Assembly (NCBI RefSeq): GCF_034702125.1
Contig: NC_085866.1
Coordinates: forward strand, 19,892,315 to 19,956,314
Reading direction: 5' to 3'
From: Engraulis encrasicolus
Taxonomy: Eukaryota > Chordata > Actinopteri > Clupeiformes > Engraulidae
DNA length: 64,000 nt
This document shows, one piece after another, positions 62,217 to 64,000 of the stretch. The position numbers and the translations under genes are program-made. The notes below the pieces were generated by a model. That model was given only the letters and a program-made list of their open reading frames with translations. It searched no databases and was not told the DNA's origin. Position 1 is the stretch's first letter, and each line of letters opens with the position of its first letter.

Positions 62217-62850
62217 GTGAGTCCCTTACACGCTCCGCGGAGTGGAAGGTGCGCCGTGGCCTAGTGGTTAGAGAGTTGGTCTTTCAACCTAGGGGTTGCC
62301 GGGTTCGAATCCCCCCTGACCTCTCCCAGTCCATACATCTCCATCCATGGCTGAAGTGCCCCTGAGCAAGTCACCTAACCCCACACTGCTCCAGGGACTG
62401 TAACCAATTCCCTAAAACATAATAGTTGTAAGTCGCTTTGAATAAAATGAAAGGTTCAGTTAAGTGCAATGTAATGCAATGTAATGCAATGTAATGCAAA
62501 AGGCGCGCACATCCAAGAGTAGTAGTGGAACCAACAGAAACGCATCAGCAGGTGCCAAATCAAAAATGGCATACTGGTACATAGAAGCGGGGAAGGATCT
62601 GTTCACTGCTCGCAAAAGACTTGATTTATTGCGAGCAACGATCATTGATCATCATAAATTAAGTTTTTGCAAGCAGTATGCGGATCCTTTCCCCCTTCTG
62701 TATATCCCTTACACACTCACCAAACAACACTATGTGGTCACATGGAAAGGTGGCACCACTAGTGTTTGTGTTGTGGTTAATGTGATTGTGGTCAGTGCCG
62801 GTCCTTTGGGATTAACAAAGTAACTGGTACCTCAGTGGTGAGTCCTTTAC
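62210..62850 (+). mobile_element. ~600-bp insertion flanked by a 20-bp duplication
   Basis: CTCAGTGGTGAGTCCCTTAC (62210-62229) recurs with one mismatch at 62831-62850. The left copy spans the end of the ikzf4 exon and its donor. The sequence between begins with a tRNA-derived SINE. The pattern fits retroposition with a long target duplication, or a local duplication. Confidence 0.5.
62250..62500 (+). mobile_element. tRNA-derived SINE, plus orientation
   Basis: Perfect polymerase III boxes: box A TGGCCTAGTGG at 62257-62267 and box B GGTTCGAATCC at 62302-62312. The conserved body (CTGAAGTGCCCCTGAGCAAG, CTGCTCCAGGGACTGTAACC) follows, then a TGCAATGTAA tail repeat. It is the same family as the element at 57765. 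It starts about 35 bp past the ikzf4 exon donor. Confidence 0.9.
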
Positions 62851-62934
62851 CTTGGCACTCCCCAGCCACCACTAGATGTGAAAAGGTGGCACCACCATTT
62901 GTGTGATGTCTGTACATGATGTAAATAGTAAATG

Positions 62935-63085
62935 GTAAATTGAGCGTTTATTTACTGTAGCGCTTTTCCCACTCCTTCGAGCACTCAAAGGACTTTTACG
63001 CGAATGCCTCTCATTTACCCATTCACACTCACACACACCGGTGGCCATGACTTCCACGCTGGGTGCAGTGGCAATGCAATTTCAT
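62935..63085. repeat. Fish interspersed repeat fragment
   Basis: GTAAATGGTAAATTGAGCG...GTAGCGCTTTTCCCACTCCTTCGAGCACTCAAAG...CATTTACCCATTCACACTCACACACACCGGTGG follows the order of a widespread fish repeat. Noncoding, in ikzf4 intron. Confidence 0.6.
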
Positions 63086-63799
63086 TCTGGGTTTCTGAAT
63101 TCTGCGGAAAATGTAATTATTTGTGAATGCTTCTGAATATGAAGCATTTTATAAAAAGAAGAGCTGTTTATGCTGTTGGTCTGTGGACACTTTAATATAA
63201 TATCCTTTTTAATTAATTAATCACCCTTACCCTTAGTGTAGACATGTCATTTGAGATAGAAAGGTGGAAGATGAGAGATGGAAATGAAGTAAAATCAATC
63301 AAAAGAGTATTTTGTGTGTATTATTATACACTGATAACGTGTCCATGGTGGATACATTTTTGAGCTGTCCTTAAGGACCTCTTTCCCCAACACCGCTCGC
63401 CATTGTGTTTTTGGAAATGAAATTTCATCTGTGGAGATTCTCAATCATGAAGGTTGTATGCTTATTTGTCAAATGGAGTCCGGTTGTTTATAGCTGACCT
63501 CTCTTCCCGTTTTATTGATTGCTGTAGTGAGTTTGGTTGTGTTGATCCCATATCTACATCTCAAATATCTTTTGAAAATCTTAGTGGTGTGGTAGTCAGG
63601 TTGGTATTTTGTAATCTGCCAATCAGAGAGCATAACAGAACAGTTTGTAGAAGTTTTCTGAGCTGCTTTGATCAGTTGACTTTTTAAAACGTTTTTTTTT
63701 TTTTTGTCGTGTGAAGTGAGGTGACCAGAGACGCCTTTATTTGGCTGTACTCTATATGCTGGCCAGTCGGAAAGCAGTTTGCTTTTTGTAAGATTTCAG

Positions 63800-64000
63800 T
63801 GTTTCCCACAGAAATTTTGGAAACTATGGGGGCAGCCGGGGTTTATTTTGTCCGGGGGGGGGGGTCTTCTCACACGGGCCTTTTTTTTGGGGGGGGGGGG
63901 GGTTGTATTCTTGCAGCGTAAATGCAAAACGGCAAAACAATGACTACAGTATGACATTGGCGCATGGAGAAACTGTAGGCCTGGGCCTATATTTCAGCCA
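63800..64000. mobile_element. Possible hAT end with poly-G, cut by window end
   Basis: CAGTGTTTCCCACAGAAATTTTGG has the form of a common hAT terminal repeat. It is followed by two guanine runs (63856-63865, 63890-63902). The opposite end is outside the window. Confidence 0.5.

Noticed and set aside
62250..62320. A functional tRNA gene
   Set aside because: Box A and box B are intact, but the sequence continues directly into a SINE body shared with 57765-57985, and a clean cloverleaf end with a terminator is not seen.

Overview
The window is vertebrate nuclear DNA from a ray-finned (teleost) fish. Genes are split by GT-AG introns, all recognised proteins are vertebrate families, and the introns are packed with fish-type interspersed repeats (hAT and TTAA-target MITEs, tRNA-derived SINEs) and long CA/CT/GGAT microsatellites. 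The species cannot be fixed from the sequence. I see no CRISPR array, prokaryotic operon, plasmid or phage feature.

All six recognised genes are on the + strand. Reading left to right: about 1-5635 is gene-free, with microsatellites and candidate promoter motifs. tp53inp2 follows (CDS 5952-8454, 3 coding exons, probably a very long 3'UTR). ggt7 is next (CDS 15086-28727, 15 coding exons), then ncoa6 (CDS 31407-46175, 14 coding exons, with two LxxLL boxes and very long glutamine tracts). After that comes a compact Spire-family actin nucleator (CDS 47660-53206, 16 exons, KIND + WH2 + FYVE-type zinc domain), then dnajc22 (CDS 56446-59405, 3 exons). The first two coding exons of ikzf4/Eos (61738-62216) run off the right end. 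For every gene the splice phases were followed exon to exon and the reading frames close without frameshifts.

The left part (tp53inp2, ggt7, ncoa6) corresponds to human 20q11. dnajc22 and ikzf4 correspond to human 12q13, so a synteny breakpoint lies around the Spire gene or just after it. The genes do not form a pathway: an autophagy/nuclear co-regulator, an atypical gamma-glutamyltransferase, a nuclear-receptor coactivator, an actin nucleator, a membrane DNAJ protein and a lymphoid zinc-finger factor are simply neighbours.

The most interesting signals are: (i) a third-type, short Spire gene that is neither obviously SPIRE1 nor SPIRE2; (ii) two copies of a small hairpin-carrying retroposon-like element, each with a perfect 13- or 15-bp target duplication; (iii) a GGT7 whose catalytic threonine position and other active-site residues are replaced; (iv) a ~600-bp insertion in ikzf4 that appears to have duplicated the 5' splice site; (v) a hAT MITE nested inside another inverted-repeat element in ncoa6; (vi) a diverged ~500-bp tandem duplication inside the largest ggt7 intron.
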